DNA of 64,000 nt from Lasioglossum baleicum (GCF_051020765.1 NC_134946.1:3089239-3153238); one strand, 5' to 3'. Shown: positions 1 through 11,449, counted from the first letter of the stretch. Translations and numbers: made by a program. The notes: generated by a model from the letters alone, not told the origin.

Positions 1-90
1 TGTTTTCACGAATTTCGTGATTCTTCCTCATTCTGTCTGCGACCGCGAAATATCTCATGTGTGTGCATTGACCACATCAGCTGTCTTGAA

Positions 91-124
91 TCAGTGTGCA
101 TACGGATACTAGCTTGTACGGACG
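91..124 (+). promoter_or_regulatory. Putative insect core promoter (Inr + DPE)
   Basis: TCAGT at 91-95 matches the arthropod initiator. Taking its A (93) as +1, GGACG at 120-124 falls exactly at +28 to +32 and fits the DPE consensus RGWYV. No TATA box is evident at the expected distance. Inr/DPE spacing is strict in known insect promoters, so the coincidence is suggestive, but no TSS data are available. Confidence 0.4.
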
Positions 125-401
125 ACTCTTCTCGCACGCGTTGAAGATTTCCGTTCGCAGAAATCACACACGACCTCAAGATGTCCGTTCCGTCTGTGAG
201 CGAGTCTTGCGACGTAAACCAAGTTCAATAAAGTGCAGTGTTTCAACATTAAAGGATTACCAGTTCTTTACATTCTCCGCATTCCTCTCAGTAAACTTGT
301 ACTCTCTGTAAACTCGTAGTGCGTGTGTATGATATTGTAAATAGTGCTAGAGCGTTTATTCAAGTATATTAAGTACGGTGTTATGAACAATTATAGTGCA
401 G
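93..401 (+). other. Possible first exon of an unidentified plus-strand gene
   Basis: The stretch downstream of the putative promoter ends at a strong donor (GCAG|GTAAGG, intron from 402). The last ATG before the donor (383-385) would give only six complete codons (MNNYSA) and one base of a seventh, so most of the exon would be 5' UTR. I could not find a matching coding exon downstream; if real, the first intron is very long and may account for much of the repeat-rich left half. A 71-aa ORF at 96-311 has no recognisable similarity and is not called. Confidence 0.25.
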
Positions 402-1430
402 GTAAGGATTTGTGGATATGTGTGAGAAGAATTTAAAAGTGAAAGGGCATTGACCCCTTCTACTCGATAATTCCATAGGGCGGATATTAGAAATGCCCTT
501 GTGGATTTTAACGAGTAGGTAGGTTCAATGTCGTCCAACGATTTTTTAAACATTTTCACCGCTCTGGGGCCCCAAATGAGGACCAAGGTATGCATGCGTT
601 TGTCACTTGATACGAGACTGTCGCGCGCCTGTGTGACGTACGCAACGTATACTTTTGTTAGAAGTGTTGCAGCATTTTAGGCGGATTTTTAATTGTTAAT
701 AACTAAATAACGAAGCCGAAATCGCAATTTTTTTATACTTCATTTTCGTCTTATATTATCGTCGAGAACCACCCCTTAAATTTTCTCCCACCTGTAGGTA
801 AACACCCTGTATACAATCGAATAAATTCGTGTGGGGATATCGCGTTCTTTTTATCGTTCATCATTGTTAGATTTTTATTCAAACGAATTTTTCACGCAGT
901 TCAAACAGTCGGGATGGATGAGGATAACTTTCGACCGGGTCAAAAAAGAATAATGTCCATGTTAGAATGAATTGTGCCGGTGGCCTTGAAGTGTTCGAAT
1001 TAAGCTGCATGGTTATTAACCGCCGGTATTGCTTGATAAATTATGAAACAATTATTTGTGATTGGAGTGCGAATTTCTGTACCGCGTGTATATTAAATAT
1101 GAACGCGAGAAATGCAATTAAACACGCTGTTCGTTTTAATCGAATATCGTTCGATGTTCAACATTAAAATCGGACGTAGAATTTCTTTTACAAATTGACA
1201 CCTGAACATTTTATTTCATACGAATATGTACAAAGCGTCCTTGAAAAAATGGACTCGATACGCGATGATGGCGATCATGCAACTGTGCTCCAATTAATTT
1301 ACAGCACGAGGGTCGTTAATACATGTAAAACGCGTATATCCATTCGAAGTTTTCAATTTTAGACAAATTATCAGATCAAAAATGACGAGGTTATTATAGG
1401 TCGTGTTTCAAATTCTTCTGTGGAATAATC
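402..1430. other. Non-coding stretch, no feature recognised
   Basis: Moderately AT-rich. It contains an ACACCCTGTATAC motif near 800-815 that resembles the ends of repeats at 9.8, 10.5, 21.2 and 31.1 kb, but no paired end nearby. No convincing exon, RNA gene or promoter is visible. Confidence 0.4.
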
Positions 1431-1454
1431 TTTATATAATCTTGACTTGACTTA

Positions 1455-2170
1455 GAATATGTGTTTGGTCAACTTGTATAATCTATATTAGTACGCTCCG
1501 AAAATTTCATTAAAATTGGTTGATTGGTTTACGAGTTATAATCGATCAAAATTGGTAAAAATTGCAACTTTCCAAAATTCTCTGGCTTTCTACCACTTTT
1601 AATCGTTTATAACTCGTACACCAATTAACCGATTTTAATGAAATTTTCGGAGCGTATTTATACAAGTTGATCAAACACATCTTCTAAATTTTCGTTATTG
1701 GCCCAGCAAAAAAAATCGTAAAAATCAATTTTTATCATTACAAATACATTTGGGTACTTGTTTGTACGTAATTCGATTAAAAATGGTAGAAATGAAAAAT
1801 AGTAAAATGAATCAATCCCCTTACAATTTCGCTTCGTCTCAGAATACATCTTGATTTTTGGCGACTTGCACAGCGATCGCATATAGCATATTTTACGAAT
1901 TTTTTAGCTGGGCCAATAACGAAAATTCGAAAGATGTGTCTGGTCAACTGGTGTAAATTATATACGCTCCGAAAATTTCATTGAAATCGGTTAATTCGTT
2001 TACGAGTTATTAACGATCGAAATTGGGAAAACTTGCCACTTTATGGTATACTACAAACTACCACTTTTGATCGTTTATAACTCGTAAACCAATTAACCAA
2101 TTCCAATGAAATTTTCGGAGCGTGTATAGTTTATACAAATTGACCAAACGCATCTTCTAAATTTTCTTGT
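1455..2170. repeat. Pair of related palindromic repeats
   Basis: Two imperfect palindromes, about 1455-1690 and 1925-2170, each have arms of about 110 bp in inverted orientation around a short centre (CGCTCCGAAAATTTCAT in one arm, ATGAAATTTTCGGAGCG in the other). The 235 bp between them repeats the motif GGCCCAGC/GCTGGGCC in inverted orientation, so the whole block is itself roughly symmetrical. Looks like old foldback elements; no ORF. Confidence 0.6.
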
Positions 2171-2449
2171 TTTCACAATTCCGATCAAATGCATTTTTTC
2201 AACATATTTTTTAGACGTCATTTAGTAAACGAATTCTTCTGGCCTTACAGAGAAGTTGAAGTCGTTTGGTCCAGTCATAAAAAAGTTATTCTGATTTAAA
2301 GTGCGTGTGATCAGTTTTGCTCTTAAATCTATACAAATATAAAACCGGCTTTTTTACTGAAAAATTGTTATTCTATCGAATGCTACTTCGAATTTTTATT
2401 CGAAATATCAAAGTTATTATTATTGCTTTAAAAGATTATTTTTACCTGG

Positions 2450-2880
2450 GTAAAAATCTCTTAATTTTCAGTTTCATTAAATAAATAAGAAATTTATATA
2501 TACGTTTCTCAATTAATATAAAAATTTACACATATTTAAAATAAAACCTTAATATTATATACCTACAATACTAAGCATTTTATTATTATTATTTTAAATT
2601 TTAATGTAAAATTTTATATAATTATTTATTATTAGGCCCTATATACTAAATTCCCTATAAAATTCTTATAAATAATATTTCTCCCTCAAATAATATTAAA
2701 TATATAAAATTTCATATTAATTTAATGATATTTCAAAACAATATTAAATTCTATATAAAATTCCTATAAATAATATTACTCCCTCAAAAAAATAATATTA
2801 AACATATAAAATTTCGTAAAAATTTTTAAATAATATTAAAAATCTTCTATAAAATTAATTAATATACCACTAAATTATTT
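2450..2880. repeat. AT-rich degenerate tandem repeat
   Basis: Repeated AATAATATTAAAT / TATATAAAATTC / CTCCCTCAAA words at irregular spacing. The same words occur at 33.48-33.73 kb in the opposite orientation, so this is a dispersed repeat rather than local slippage alone. Confidence 0.5.
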
Positions 2881-2939
2881 TCTTTCAAAAACCAGTTTTT
2901 AAAAACCAACAAACCCTAGTTATAAACAATCAAATATTT

Positions 2940-3700
2940 CATCTAATCACAACGATTGCCACGCAACTATCGCAGAACAAAACGCTTACAGCTTTGAGCT
3001 GGTCAAAGAGTGGAGATTTGTTCAGTTTTTGTTCGTTCTCCGGTGTCGGTGGAAATCGGAATCCGTCGAGGCCATCGCTAGGTCTGCTCTCTTCCTTCGA
3101 CTCGACACCTCTCGCCATCCTCAAACATTTCTCGCCCTTCCCCTTCATATCCCTATGTATCTCGTTTCCCTGCTTCGTTTTCACCCAGCCTCTTCCACCC
3201 CCAACCCCCGATTCGCCGTCGTTACCGTCTCGGTCCGCCCGTTTTTCCCCTATTTTTCTTGTTTCGCCAGCTCTCCTTTCGCCCGACTTCTTCATCCCCT
3301 TTTCTTCTCGTTTCCGAATCTTCCTCTTCTTCCTCGCCTCTCATCCATTCCACAATTCTCCTCGTCCATCGAGGGACGGTGGTGGATGTGTAGCATGGTG
3401 GTTTGGCGATGGTATTGGTGGCGGTGGTGGTGGTGGTGCTGGCAAGCCGAGCCACGGGCCAGCACCGGGAACTTTTAGGATTTCTCTTTGTAGAAAGACG
3501 CGTTTATCTCGGGTTCAAAGGCAGCTGGAATTTTTAGCCGCGTTACGGCGAATACCGACCGGCTGCTTTTTTATGAGAGACTCGTCCATGAATTTCTACT
3601 GTTCCGAAATTTATGTCGTCCACGCTCCGAGCAAAGAGAAAGAGAGGAGGTAGCCGAGGGTTGGCGAAGGGTACCGAAGGGCACGAGTGATTAATCGTCG
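2940..3700. other. GC-rich, pyrimidine-strand-biased island
   Basis: A sharp compositional change from AT-rich flanks. The plus strand is rich in CTTC/CCTC runs, then GGTGGTGG-type triplets near 3410-3450. Overlapping ORFs of 118-219 aa on both strands have low-complexity translations (Ser/Phe/Pro or Lys/Arg/Glu) and no recognisable domain, so they are probably composition artefacts. Could be a 5' UTR or regulatory island. Confidence 0.35.
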
Positions 3701-3844
3701 AACACCGTGGTCGCTGTCGTCGTCGTCGCGATAAGATAAAAGCGAAGAGATGTTTGTGTGTATTTCCGAAAACGACAAACCTCCGATGTTGCTGAAATTT
3801 TTGCCAAAGCTTATCCTTGATTAGAGAAGAAAGTCCCTGAAAGG

Positions 3845-4192
3845 ATTTTTGGCGACAAAGCTTCGTTTGCCCCCAGCCCCCTACAAAGTTTTGACAGTTC
3901 TTACTAAATATTTTCGAAAATATTGATTTTAGAGAAAAACGTTTCAAAGAAAAAATGAAGCTCATGAAAAGCTCTACAAAAAAGTTTATATACATTTATT
4001 ACGTAAACGTATTATTTTGGCTGTCAAAGCCTCGTTTGCCCCCCAGCTCCCTTCAAAGTTTTGACAGTTCTTACTAAATATTTTCGAAAATATTGATTTT
4101 AGAGAAAAAGGTTTGAAACCAAAAATAAAGCTCATAAAAGGCTCTACAAAAAAGGTTATATACATTTCTTACGTAAACCTATTATTTTGGCT
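3845..4192. repeat. Two-copy tandem duplication, unit about 174 bp
   Basis: Two direct copies at about 3845-4018 and 4019-4192 share GTTTTGACAGTTCTTACTAA and the following TTTTCGAAAATATTGATTTT with few mismatches. Non-coding. Confidence 0.75.
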
Positions 4193-4196
4193 GTTA

Positions 4197-4740
4197 TGAC
4201 CCAAAAAACCATAAAAATCATAGTTTTATTATTTACCTCCGTAAATAATGGGTATTTTGAAAAATGCTTCAGATAAAAGTTGTAGACCTCATCAAAAAAT
4301 ACATATTTTATGGTGTATTAATTTTTGTCATAAAGATAATACTTTCCGAGATAAAAATGATAGGTGATTATTCACTTATACGGAGCCACAACCATAAAAA
4401 TCATAGTTTTTTATTTACCTCCGTAAATAATGGGAATTTTGAAAAATACTTCAGATAAAAGTTGTAGACCTCAGCAAAATACACATTTTATGTTGTATTA
4501 ATTTTTGTCATAAAGATAATACTTTCCGAGATAAATGATAGGTGATTATTCACTTGTACGGAGCCACCCTCGAACATTTAATATCGTTTTTCTCAAAAAC
4601 TACTGTCTTTATGACAAAAATCAATACGACATAAAATGTGTATTTCGACGAGACCTACAACTTTTATTTGAAGCATTTTCCAAAATTACCATTATTTACG
4701 GAAATAAATGAAAAAAACTATGATGTTTATAGTGTTTTCA
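4197..4740. repeat. Three-copy repeat: two direct copies plus one inverted
   Basis: Units of about 180 bp at about 4197-4385 and 4385-4565 are direct repeats (AACCATAAAAATCATAG...GGAGCCAC). A third copy at about 4575-4740 is inverted, so the second and third units form a hairpin. No ORF of interest. Confidence 0.7.
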
Positions 4741-5818
4741 TGGTTTCCTTACAAGAAAATTTGCTCCAATTCACTATCGTATTCGTAATCAGCACGTCCA
4801 AATAAGAGTCCAGAGTATAAAAAAGAATCGGAGGGTCGTCGCTTCCGGAAGCTTATCCAGATTTTTCGGCGAAGATTCGCGAAATTGAACGTGCACACGC
4901 CCCCGCGTTTAGCCGCCACCTCCGCCCGCGCGACGGGAAACAATCAGAGTCGCGCTTCCTTGTCGTTCACGGGGTTAATCGCGCTTTTCCACGGGCATTT
5001 AGCGACAACGGACGCGACCCCAATAGCAAGTTGCCCGGTGAAAAGGAGACGAGCCGGGGACGTACTTGTTGAAACTTGTTCGACGATCTCTCTTTCCTCC
5101 TCGCGAGAAGTGCAGAAAGAGAGACAGAGAGAGAGAAAGAGAGCGCGAGGGAGTTGGTGTTCGTTCTCAGGGGGAGGGTTAAACCGCGGAAAAGTAAACC
5201 GGTGAAAATATCGGCTCTCCCTCGCGGCCGTTTCAGCCGCCGGGAGATGATAATTCGACGATTCCCAGGCTAAGTAGACGGTCGCGGCTTTCGCGACTCT
5301 CTTTCTCTCCCCGTTTCTCTATCCCTTTCCCTTCTCTCTCGGCCGGACAGCTTTACGAGTGTACAAAGTAACGCGCTCGAGGAGAATTTTTGTAAGACGC
5401 TCGCCGCAACCGGGAAGACGGCCTCGCGCGCGCCGCCTCTCAAGAGGGCCGTTTCCGGTTCTCTTTCTTCTCGCTTCTGTCTTCTCCCTTTCTCTTTCCG
5501 TCTCTCGAGTGGTTATCTTCCGCGGATCGCGCACGTACGGCAATTCCGGGCAAATTGTTTGTAGGGAACCGTCTGCGGATTCAAACGAGCCTATTAGCGC
5601 CAGCGAAAGCAGCTTATCCGGACCCGGCACCGTTCTGCGCCGCTATACCCCCGGCAAGATCAAAGCAATTCGAATTCCAAATCGTTTTATTGCGCACAGG
5701 GCTTTCTTTGCCGCGAGTGTCACTCGGCCCCCGCTAATCGTTACGCTCTCTTCCTCCTCCCACTACCCTCCGAGCCGATCCTGCACACGCGGACTTTACG
5801 CCGCGAGACCCGCCGCAG
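4741..5818. other. GC-rich, CpG-rich island, possibly regulatory or 5' exon
   Basis: CpG-dense, with purine tracts (GAGAGACAGAGAGAGAG near 5110-5140) and TCTCTC tracts. Open frames on both strands are Arg/Ser/Pro-rich and unrecognisable. The island is interrupted by the Transib-like element starting at 5819 and apparently resumes after 6977. I do not recognise a gene here. Confidence 0.35.
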
Positions 5819-6977
5819 CACAGTGCGGCCGATCGCCGATCTAGCTGTTCAAAATTCAGAAAGTGCTTTTAATGATTTCTTTTAAGAAAAACCTTGGCGT
5901 GTACGGTTTTTCAAGTACTCCATAACTTTATTTAACAACAAAAACTTAATAATTTTATTATTATAAAAGAAAATATAATTATAATAAGAGAAATAAACTG
6001 GATTTTCGGTCATCACATGTTCTTTGAAATAATAATTGAAAAACGTAATGCCTTTATTTTGGAAATAACAAAATGTCAATCACCAAATAACGTGGGATGA
6101 CTTGACAAAATATGCATATAATTACATATTGATAATAATCAAATAAAATAGTGGATTGAAATATAACATAATATAATACTAACGTTCGTTTATGTACTCC
6201 ATAGCTCGTGAGAATAGTTTTATTATTTTTTAGTATTATATTATATTATATTTCCATCCATTATTTTATTTAGTGGAGTAATTTGGATAATTACAGTCCT
6301 TTTCAAGTTTTAGAAATTTGTAACTTGCTTCAAACCTAACCAAACTCCAAAAACATGGTTGCAAACCCTTTGTGAATTATTTCGTTATTAGATTTTACCA
6401 GTTTCATACCCATATTCATCCATAATTTGACAATAATGAATATTTACTTTCAGAAAACAAAATTTTGGTGACCAGGAGATTTCTCGTAGAAAAAATCAGG
6501 GAGGCCAATGCAATCTTAGCCCCTTTTTCAGAAGGTAGGCAGTTACTGTATGAACTGCTAGTAAATACCTGGAACATATATATATACATATATATATGTG
6601 TGTTATATTATGTTATATTTCCATCCACTATTTTATTTGATTATTATCAATATGTAATTATATGCATATTTTGTCAAGTCATCCCACGTTATTTGATGAT
6701 TGACATTTTGTTATTTCCAAGATGAAGGCATTACGTTTTTCAATTATTATTTCAAAGAACATGCAATGACCGAAAATCTAGTTCATTTCTCTTATTATAA
6801 TTATATTTTCTTTTATAATAATAAAGTTATTAAGTTTTTGTTGTTAAATAAAATTATGGAGGGGGGAGTGAAAAACTGTACTTGAAAAACCGTACACGCC
6901 AAGGTTTTTCTTAAAAGAAATCATTAAAAGCACTTTCTGAATTTTGAACAGCTAGATCGGCGATCGGCCGCACTGTG
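5819..6977. mobile_element. Transib-like non-autonomous transposon with ~350-bp TIRs
   Basis: The element starts CACAGTGCGGCCGATC and ends in its reverse complement; the inverted arms run about 5819-6180 and 6602-6977. It is flanked by a perfect 5-bp direct repeat, CGCAG (5814-5818 and 6978-6982). A CACAGTG terminal heptamer with a GC-rich 5-bp duplication is the signature of the Transib/RAG-type superfamily. The interior is AT-rich with a smaller palindrome (about 6165-6285) and no transposase. Confidence 0.75.
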
Positions 6978-7667
6978 CGCAGGGTCAATGCACCCCACTT
7001 CCGTCATGTCTTTCATCAGACCGTGTTTTTTTTTTCTTTTTTTTTTCTTTAATATGCATGCGTTTAATTGAAACGATCCTCAGAGTCGAAACGCTCCGTG
7101 TTCCCAACGGCGAGCGCCTCTTCAACCCCCTTTCATCCCCGATCCAACCATTCGCGACTTAAGGGCTCGGAATAACGCTCGACGATCCAATGAATTTTAC
7201 AGCGGTCGTTGATTACTTTTTATTGCGATTTTTACCGGGATACACGCACTCCTGTGCTTTTTAACCCCTTGCACTGAGATTCATTTGCGTTTACTGTGGC
7301 TCTGTCAAACAGACAAACTGTCTAGTGTTTTTTTCTGTTTTATCGTTGGAGGATACCATCGATGAACATTCAATCACTGTACTTTCAACAAAGTCTGTTT
7401 ACAGTGATGTTTTTGAAGTGGGCATCTCTTTAGGCGCACCGCGTATTGCTGAGAGTTGACAAGAAGATCCCTGGCAGGAATGCGGTGACGTAGGCAAGAA
7501 TGCGCGCCCGATTGGTTGGTTTGGAGGGGGGGGGGCGCCTAGGCTCACACGCAGTTTCGACTAGAGCGTTCTATTGGCCGACTCAGTCACCCCCACTACT
7601 CGAGTCGCGTGACGAAGAGAGGGAATCAGACGTACCCTAGGGTACTCAGTGAGGGTACTCAACGGCG
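6978..7667. other. Spacer between two Transib-like elements
   Basis: GC-rich stretch with T and G homopolymer runs (about 7027-7050 and 7526-7536). Words around 7440-7480 (TATTGCTGAGAG, GACAAGAAGATCCC) recur inverted near 9695-9735, so 7.44-9.74 kb may be one older element into which the next Transib-like copy was inserted. No gene seen. Confidence 0.4.
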
Positions 7668-8796
7668 CACAGTGGTCCAAACGGCCGATTTAGGAGTGCA
7701 AAAGTATAAACGCTTCTAATAATCGATAATTCTGTGTTACATGTATTCTATACACATTAGGTAAGTATAAAGAAGGCTAATAGAGTTCCGTAAGTTTATT
7801 GAAATATTTTTTTTTCTTAAAATATAGCAGAGAAGTAACATATTTCAATTTATAATGCCAGTTTTAATGTATAGTGATAGAAAAGAGAAACTTGTACACA
7901 ATTCTTCGTTTTTTACAAAAGTATAATTTTCAGAAATGAAATTTACGTCAACAACAATAATAATAATAATAATGTGCATTCTTTGCACATTATTGCCTAA
8001 TACGTCTATTAATCGTCTATTATATATTATTTATTATAATAATACGTCTATTATATATGTAAGTCCCACGCGTACTCGTCATCGAACTGTACCAGAAAAA
8101 ATAAAATAATTTGCTAATCTGCATTTTTCTACAAATAAATTTGATGAAACCATAAACTACATATTTCATTCCTAATATTTATGCAAAAATTAACGCGAAT
8201 ACGGGCGAGCATCGTTAGTATTTCCTACTAATTTAAGAAATGAATTTCTTAAAACCTCTTCGTTCCACGCGTACTCGTCATCGAACTGTACCAGAAAAAA
8301 TAAAATAACTTGCTAATCTGCAATTTTCTGTAAATAAATTTGATGAAACCACAAACTACATATTCCATTCCTAATATTCATGCAAAAATTAACGCGAATA
8401 CGGGCGAATATCATTAGTATTTCCTACAACAAACTTAAAAAATAAATTTCTTAATACTTCCTTGAGGAACATTATTTAAACATTTCCGAAAAATTGTTTT
8501 ATATTTTTTTTCATATCTTCCTAATGCTTCTGAACACGGCTGTTATAATTAGAAATCAATATTAATGTTCCAAACAAAAAACTAATAGGTGAAAAGGATG
8601 TCCTTTATATCGATGTACTTTTCACACTGCTACTTTCAACCTATGCCACACTTAACAATAATTGATTTGAGAAGTAAAATTGTTGATTTCAGCTTCTACA
8701 GACATGTGTGTTGATGTAAGAAACAGTATTAAATGCCTACTTCATGTTTGGTTTTTTGACTTTTGCACTCCTAAATCGGCCGTTTGGACCACTGTG
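7668..8796. mobile_element. Transib-like non-autonomous transposon, 5-bp TSD CGGCG
   Basis: Perfect inverted ends of about 38 bp beginning CACAGTGGTCCAAACGGCC. Flanking 5-bp direct repeats are identical: CGGCG at 7663-7667 and 8797-8801, matching the CGNCG target consensus known for Transib. Internal sequence is AT-rich and non-coding and includes a direct duplication (about 8063-8245 and 8266-8440, each containing CGCGTACTCGTCATCGAACT). No transposase, so mobilisation would have needed an autonomous copy elsewhere. Confidence 0.85.
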
Positions 8797-8934
8797 CGGC
8801 GTAGGCACAAAATTCAGAATACTGCTGAAAAATTGTCATGACGTAAAACTTTCTTATCTTCCTATTCTTATTATAAAATGTTCAAATCAGTATTGACATT
8901 AACATTCTACAGCACATATTAATAATCGTATATA

Positions 8935-9111
8935 CAGAGTGTCCCAAAATTCGTGAAAATCCCGAAAGGGGGTGGTTCCTGAGACCATGTCAAGCGATAT
9001 TTTCCTTTGCAAAAATGTTATCCGCGGCTTTGTTTAGGAGTTATTAACGAAAAACACGGACCAATCAGAGCGCGACCTAGACGCGAGTTGCCACAGTCGG
9101 CCCGGCGCACA
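8935..9111. repeat. Dispersed repeat starting ACAGAGTGTCCCAAAATTCG
   Basis: Nearly the same sequence is found at 31.95-32.10 kb (ATCCGCGGCTTTGTTTAGGA, GACCTAGACGCGAGTTG). Here it ends at CGGCG followed by CACAGTGTCGC (9112), i.e. it abuts another Transib-like end whose mate I could not locate. Non-coding. Confidence 0.6.
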
Positions 9112-9192
9112 GTGTCGCAAACCATGGACAAAAATCGAAAAAGTCACATCTTCATATCGATTCAAAACTATGTTCATACTATGTTAAAAGCG

Positions 9193-9445
9193 ATGATTGT
9201 AATTAGCAGGTCGCAAATATACATTTTTTAAAACATAATTTGTGTTTATTTAACAATATACAAGAATAAATTTATTTCGTTATTGCAGTATAGCCTAGCT
9301 TTAGGTAGAATAGAATACTAGCGAAAGCAATAGCAGTGATTGTAATTAGCAGGTGTCGCATATACACATTTTTCAAACCTTAATTTGTGTTTATTTAACA
9401 ATACACGAATAAATTTATTTCATTATAGCAGTATAGTCTACCTTT
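9193..9445. repeat. Tandem duplication, period about 141 bp
   Basis: GTGATTGTAATTAGCAGGT-type sequence and the following TTTGTGTTTATTTAACAATA and AATAAATTTATTTC words occur twice, at about 9193-9335 and 9336-9445. Non-coding. Confidence 0.6.
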
Positions 9446-9479
9446 CCGTAGCGAATCAGCTTGTATAAGCGTACGCTGT

Positions 9480-9626
9480 TTTCTGCGCCACTCGGTAGCA
9501 GGCTCCACGCGGCACGCGGCAGCGGCAGTGGTAAGAGTGGGGGAAGCGAAGGCAGGCTTAACGCAGCTTGGTGGCGAGAGACGGAAAAGTAAGGGGCCTG
9601 GCACGTCTAGCATCTGGCAACCCTGG
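9480..9626. repeat. Half of a GTTGCCA foldback element
   Basis: Ends GGCAACCCTGG and contains GAGTGGGGGAAGC and GTAAGGGGCCTGGC, matching one arm of the foldback elements at 37.08-37.38, 38.08-38.31 and 43.67-43.97 kb. The opposite arm was not found, so this is a truncated or solo arm. The 123-aa ORF across it is an artefact. Confidence 0.5.
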
Positions 9627-9807
9627 TACGGACCGTCAGAGGTGGGGGTAGGCGGCGCTAGCTGGAGACCCCTCTTGCCTCTGTGCCCCCCCCCACGGGG
9701 GATCTTCTTGTCAGCTCTCAGCAATACACGGTTGCTCCTGGGCACTGAGTGAGGCTGATGCGTCACGCTCCGAGGTGAAACGCTATTCGGGTATACTCGT
9801 TTTATAC

Positions 9808-10472
9808 AGGGTGTTCACGCTATTACTAGCCAGCGTTTTTCTTGTAAATAGCAAATATTAGAAAAAAGTGTAAAAGGAAAAAGTATTGGTGCTTTTTATA
9901 TACAGCACAATGGCGTATGTAACTTTTTTGTGTTTATACTATTTTGTTAGATATGAAGGTCACCTTGATTTTTTTAAATGGCATGAGGTATTTTTTAATA
10001 CATCAATCGATGCAGCTGGAAATTCGTTATAAAAAAAGTAGTAGCCTATGTATGTCGGAAAGTTAGTAGTTGAGGAGATATTTCAATTTAAATAACTCTA
10101 AAACACCATTACTATCGTACTGAAACGTTACACAAGTATGTAAACGCTAACGTCTAAAAACATGACCTTGAACTTGATCTGGAGGTAAAACTTTAATTTT
10201 CGAAGATCAAAGTCATTCCAAGGTCATGTTATTATACATATCTGAATGTATTTTTCGATCAGTTACCCGATGCAATAAAATAAAAATGTAGTTATGTATC
10301 GAAAAACATCGATGACCTTTATAACTCCGAAAAAAATGACCTCCGGAAGAAAATATTCGTGCCACATATTTGGTCCATTGACACCATGCACATTACGTAA
10401 CAAATATTTTTTGCATCACAATAACCTGAAGACACATTTAGGTGTCCTGTTTTAGACGAAACACCCTGTATA
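9808..10472. mobile_element. Non-autonomous element with TACAGGGTGTT ends
   Basis: Bounded by TACAGGGTGTT on the left and AACACCCTGTA on the right. The interior shares TACATCAATCGATGCAGCTG and the following ATTCGTTATAAA with repeats at 24.27, 51.63 and (inverted, diverged) 21.0 kb. No ORF. Superfamily not assigned. Confidence 0.5.
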
Positions 10473-10689
10473 TTTAAAGAGATTTCAATTCAAACATTTT
10501 TATTTATATAGATGAAAGCGTTTTGCCTAGACGAATTCATATCCGTATACTGCAGAGTGACCTTCATGGTCATGCAAGGTCAGAAATGGAAGAAACATTT
10601 TGAATATTTCATACCAATGTGTTTACAAGTATTCTTTATTGGTGAGACTACAGTATGAAATATTCAAACATACATATAAGACTTATGTT

Positions 10690-10890
10690 ATAAGAAATCC
10701 CACTGCTTATAAATAATAGATTTTAAGGCTTAAAATTGAGGTCGGTATCAATTTCAAGAAAAAAAGAAATGTCGGAAGCGGGACTCGAACCAGTAACCTA
10801 CCGATTACTAGTAAAAACTCGAATGGATAAGATGGTCACAAAATAAATACTAATTTACTCATCATACCTTACCCAAAAATAAAAATACCT
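10690..10890 (-). repeat. SINE-like unit with tRNA B-box (minus strand)
   Basis: On the minus strand this carries GGTTCGAGTCCCGC, an exact RNA-polymerase-III B-box, followed by the same AT-rich tail as the four-unit array at 20.26-21.00 kb. No complete tRNA cloverleaf can be drawn, so it is tRNA-derived rather than a tRNA gene. Confidence 0.55.
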
Positions 10891-10894
10891 TATC

Positions 10895-11440
10895 TATCTA
10901 CATATATATAAAAGCGAAGTCCTGACTCACCTATCAACGCCCAGGCTAAACCCTTGGACTTAGAAAAAGCTGAAATTTTGCACAGAGGTTTCCCTTATGA
11001 TCTATACAAGGGATAAAAAAGGATATTTCGAAATTCAATACCCAAGGGGGTGAAAAGGGGTTGCAACGTTTGTATGAGGAATATTTTGTTCGTGGTCGGA
11101 TTTACTTCGTACTTGGTCTTAATGCTCTTTGATATAATTAATCAAACACCTATTTCGGCATTTTAAAAAATTCAACCCGTAGGGGGGTGAAAAGGGGTTG
11201 CAACGTTTGTAAGAGGAATATTTTGTTCGTGGTCGGATTTACTTCATACTTGGTCTTAATGCTCTTTGATATAATTAATCAAACACCTATTTCGGCATTT
11301 TAAAAAATTGATCCCCTAAGGGGGTGAAAAGGGGTTTTGAAATCTAAGATTGCGGCATGACATAAAATTAAAACTCTATAGGGGTGAATGGGGGAGTTAA
11401 AAGGTTTTATATGGAGAAACAATATCAATTTCCGAGGGCA
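10895..11440. repeat. Tandem repeat with GGGGGTGAAAAGGGG words
   Basis: Two nearly identical units of about 140 bp (GGTTGCAACGTTTGTA...TCGGCATTTTAAAAAATT) follow a related divergent unit; each is preceded by GGGGGTGAAAAGGGGTT. The left end (TATATATAAAAGCGAAGTCC) resembles dispersed repeats common in insects. No gene. Confidence 0.6.
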
Positions 11441-11449
11441 TTAAACATA

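Noticed and set aside
3222..3655. 219-aa plus frame and overlapping minus frames in the 3-kb island.
   Set aside because: Low-complexity composition, frames open on both strands, no domain, no splice or start context.
9395..9766. 123-aa minus and 74-aa plus frames.
   Set aside because: They lie across a GTTGCCA foldback arm that recurs in three other places; mirrored frames come from the repeat.
10777..10810. Possible tRNA gene (exact B-box).
   Set aside because: No A-box, acceptor stem or cloverleaf; the same unit occurs as a repeat, so tRNA-derived at most.
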